A DNA stretch of 7,517 nucleotides. Origin: an uncultured Sutterella sp. Lineage in GTDB: Bacteria > Pseudomonadota > Gammaproteobacteria > Burkholderiales > Burkholderiaceae_F. Shown here piece after piece: positions 5,721 to 7,517 of the stretch (its first letter is position 1; the number at the start of each line of letters is the position of its first letter). A program made the position numbers and the translations under genes. The notes beneath the pieces were generated by a model. It ran no database searches. It was not told the origin of the DNA and saw only the letters and a program-made list of their open reading frames with translations. Where the stretch lies: assembly GCA_905192805.1 (NCBI GenBank), contig CAJJMF010000128.1, positions 1-7,517 of the forward strand, in the 5' to 3' direction.

Positions 5721-6452
5721 TTACTTCTTACCGCAGCACTGTTTGTATTTTTTGCCACTGCCGCAAGGGCAGGGGTCGTTACGACCAATTTTTTCCCCGA
5801 CCGTAATGGGCACATTCGGGTGGTGAATTTGGCGTAAGGCTAACGCGCTGTTGACGACCGTGCTAATGGCCTCGATGAGGTCATCGTCTTCATAAGGAAA
5901 GCCGTTTTTACGGAATTCATTCACAAAATCGATGTCATCGTTTTGGTCAGAGTCGTCCGATTCATTCTCTTCCTCGTCCGTTGCCATCATCGCATAGAGC
6001 CCAATCGGTAAGAAGGCTTCAGAGGCTTCCTGAGACCACTGATCAGGGTCCGAGAAGGTGTGTACGGCCTGGACAAACCCCCAAATCCACGGTGCTAAGG
6101 TTTCCGGTACCAAGTCGGGGCTCGTGTCCACTTCGCCATCGTCATCGGTGAACGGCAAAATCACCGGATCGAAGGCTTCGCGGGCACGGTACGCGATGTC
6201 GAGCACTTCGTAGCGTCGTTTGATTAAGTCGATGAGCTCATCGCTATGCTCAGGGATGGCCATGGGGTCACCCGACTCGGAAAAGATGTAGGGAAGAAAC
6301 TCTTCAAAGTGAGGAGGGTTGGGTAAAGTCAAAAGGCCAGCTAAGAAGCCGTCGATGCCACCCGTTTCCATCGCATCGTCCATATCGAGCTTTTCTAAAG
6401 CGCTGTCGAGCGCTTCGACCCACTGGTCGAGATCAAATTTTTCAGTATTCAT
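5721..6452 (-). CDS. yecA: UPF0149 (YecA-type) protein with C-terminal SEC-C zinc motif
   Basis: A 243-residue cytoplasmic protein. The N-terminal and central part is a UPF0149 helical domain, with GGIDGFLAGL (31-40), the FLPYIF segment (52-57) and PWIWGFVQAV (121-130). The C-terminus is a complete SEC-C motif, IGRNDPCPCGSGKKYKQCCG (222-241), with ligands C228, C230, C239 and C240 (C-x-C-x8-C-C). It resembles the SecA tail, which binds zinc and contacts SecB or the ribosome. Between them lies a very acidic stretch (about 159-175). E. coli YecA has the same two-part layout; a role near ribosomes or nascent chains is family-level inference. The start is the first Met, with no clear Shine-Dalgarno. 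The stop codon is 4 bp from the mnmC stop (convergent), and the gene is divergent from uppP. The symbol follows domain layout only. Confidence 0.9.
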   Translation of the reverse strand: MNTEKFDLDQWVEALDSALEKLDMDDAMETGGIDGFLAGLLTLPNPPHFEEFLPYIFSESGDPMAIPEHSDELIDLIKRRYEVLDIAYRAREAFDPVILPFTDDDGEVDTSPDLVPETLAPWIWGFVQAVHTFSDPDQWSQEASEAFLPIGLYAMMATDEEENESDDSDQNDDIDFVNEFRKNGFPYEDDDLIEAISTVVNSALALRQIHHPNVPITVGEKIGRNDPCPCGSGKKYKQCCGKK

Positions 6453-6628
6453 GGCGTGTTCAAATCAAGTACAGGCTGAGCCAAGAGGTGAGGTTCTTTT
6501 GTAAGCGAAATTTGTTTGCTCAGCAAGAAAGAAGGTACTGTGCGCATAATAGCCCAAAGCTAATGAGCTCAGTAGTACACTAGGCCTTTTTTCCGATAAG
6601 CCCAAAGAGAACCGAAACGGAGGAACGT
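6453..6628. promoter_or_regulatory. Divergent control region between the YecA-type gene and uppP
   Basis: This 176-bp gap must drive both divergent genes. It contains three small palindromes: GGCT-g-AGCC (6474-6482), TTGCT-c-AGCAA (6516-6526) and CTAaTGAGCTCAgTAG (6560-6575, one internal mismatch). The 9-bp direct repeat AGCCCAAAG occurs at 6551-6559 and 6599-6607. CATAAT (6545-6550) is a 5/6 -10 box on the plus strand, and the overlapping ATAATA (6546-6551) reads TATTAT on the minus strand. I found no good -35 partner for either, so no promoter is assigned. Confidence 0.35.
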
Positions 6629-7459
6629 ATGACACTGTGGGATTTAATCCAAGCCATCATCTTAGGAGTGGTGGAAGGGTTAACCGAATTTTTGCCTATC
6701 AGTTCCACAGGGCATTTGATCATCGTTTCGAATTGGTTAGGGTTTCAGGATAAACCTGGAGCGAATACCTTTGTGGTCGCCATTCAAGCGGGGGCGATTT
6801 TGGCCGTGTGCTGGTACTATCGTCAGCTCATCGGAAAGCTCTTAGTGGGTATGTGGCACCCTGGTGCGGAAAGACGCCTTGTGATCAATACGCTCATTGC
6901 GTTTTTACCTGCCGCGCTGATCGGGGTGTTGATCGCTCATCTGATTGAATCGTGGCTCTTTAATGTAGGCACGGTAGCCACGATGTTAATCCTCGGGGGG
7001 TTGATACTCTTGTGGATTGAAAAGCGTCCCAGCACGAAGCCCCGCACGATGACGATGCAGGACATGACGTGGAAGCAGGCCTTAGGGGTGGGGGTGGCGC
7101 AGTGCTTTGCCATGATTCCCGGCACGAGCCGTTCAGGTTCGACGATTGTCGGGGGGCTTCTTCTTGGGCTTTCCCGTCAAGTCGCTACGGAATTTTCCTT
7201 TTTCTTAGGGATTCCCACCATTTTGGGGGCTACGGTTTACGATCTGTGGCGTAACCGTGACTCGCTGTTGGCGGGAGAAATGAATCTAAGCCTTCTCATC
7301 GTTGGCTTGGTGGTGTCGTTTATTAGTGCGCTGATCGTCGTGAAGTGGCTCATTGGCTACGTCTCACGCCATGATTACCAACCCTTTGGTTGGTACCGTA
7401 TTGTCTTTGGTGTGGTCCTTTGGGTCGGCTGTGCCTTGGGTTTTATGCGCTTAGTCTAG
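6629..7459 (+). CDS. uppP: Undecaprenyl-diphosphatase UppP (BacA)
   Basis: A 276-residue polytopic inner-membrane enzyme, close to E. coli UppP (273). It removes a phosphate from undecaprenyl pyrophosphate so the lipid carrier can be reused for peptidoglycan and surface polysaccharides; extra copies give bacitracin resistance. Visible catalytic motifs: GVVEGLTEFLPISSTGHLII with E16, E20, S26 and H29, and PGTSRSGST (164-172) with the essential arginine R168. The conserved segment ATEFSFFLGIP (186-196) follows. Hydrophobic stretches along the chain fit the family's multi-pass fold; there is no cleavable signal peptide. The start has a strong Shine-Dalgarno GGAGG (6619-6623), 5 nt from ATG. It is a single-gene unit closed by its own terminator, with promoter signals expected in the divergent region upstream. 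All known active-site residues are present. Confidence 0.97.
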   Translation: MTLWDLIQAIILGVVEGLTEFLPISSTGHLIIVSNWLGFQDKPGANTFVVAIQAGAILAVCWYYRQLIGKLLVGMWHPGAERRLVINTLIAFLPAALIGVLIAHLIESWLFNVGTVATMLILGGLILLWIEKRPSTKPRTMTMQDMTWKQALGVGVAQCFAMIPGTSRSGSTIVGGLLLGLSRQVATEFSFFLGIPTILGATVYDLWRNRDSLLAGEMNLSLLIVGLVVSFISALIVVKWLIGYVSRHDYQPFGWYRIVFGVVLWVGCALGFMRLV

Positions 7460-7473
7460 GAATAGTTCTAACG

Positions 7474-7502
7474 AAAAGCCTCGCTTGACGCAAGGCTTTT
7501 TT
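7474..7502 (+). terminator. Rho-independent terminator of uppP
   Basis: AAAAGCCT (7474-7481) pairs with AGGCTTTT (7493-7500), with a further GC/GC pair possible inside the loop, followed by a run of six T (7497-7502). It begins 15 bp after the uppP stop codon. The A-run on the 5' side means it could act on both strands. Confidence 0.85.
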
Positions 7503-7517
7503 GAGTGTTATTGGCGA

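Noticed and set aside
6584..6592. T-run (GGCCTTTTTT) before uppP as a terminator.
   Set aside because: No stem of useful length directly precedes it, and it lies in a divergent intergenic region where no plus-strand gene ends.
1..7517. Mobile element, CRISPR, prophage or defence system.
   Set aside because: No transposase, integrase, terminal inverted repeats with target duplications, spaced repeats or defence-type domains are visible. All genes but one are recognisable housekeeping families.

Overview
The window reads as an ordinary chromosomal segment of a proteobacterium, most likely a betaproteobacterium of the Burkholderiales. EttA, TcdA, MnmC and a UPF0149/SEC-C protein together point to beta- or gammaproteobacteria. 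Base composition looks even across the window. I see no phage, transposon, tRNA/rRNA or CRISPR sequence. The placement is inferred from protein style only; a family such as Sutterellaceae is a guess.

Layout. Positions 1-262 hold no convincing gene but a leader rich in inverted repeats. A plus-strand group follows: tcdA (tRNA ct6A37 dehydratase), a universal stress protein with a candidate promoter of its own, and a small conserved-looking protein of unknown function, closed by a hairpin terminator at 2033-2071. After about 220 bp of leader comes ettA, the ABC-F translation factor. A strong UUCG-capped hairpin then separates it from an mnmC-like gene. mnmC converges, with only 4 bp between stop codons, on a minus-strand UPF0149 (YecA-type) gene with a C-terminal zinc-type SEC-C motif. 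That gene is divergent from uppP (undecaprenyl-diphosphatase), which ends at a good terminator at the window's right edge.

Shared theme. Four of the seven genes touch translation or are plausibly ribosome-linked: TcdA modifies tRNA position 37, MnmC position 34, EttA gates the ribosome, and YecA-type SEC-C proteins are thought to associate with the translation or secretion machinery. Usp is a stress nucleotide-binding protein and UppP recycles the cell-wall lipid carrier. They form several short transcription units rather than one operon.

The most notable points are these: an MnmC whose N-terminal methyltransferase half is shortened and lacks its catalytic motifs while the FAD oxidoreductase half is intact; a tcdA leader in which three AAAGG copies, one of them the Shine-Dalgarno, can compete for one CCTTT; a Usp promoter bracketed symmetrically by a perfect 9-bp inverted repeat; and an AAGGAGG sequence buried in the hairpin ahead of mnmC. 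No clearly new defence or mobile system is visible.
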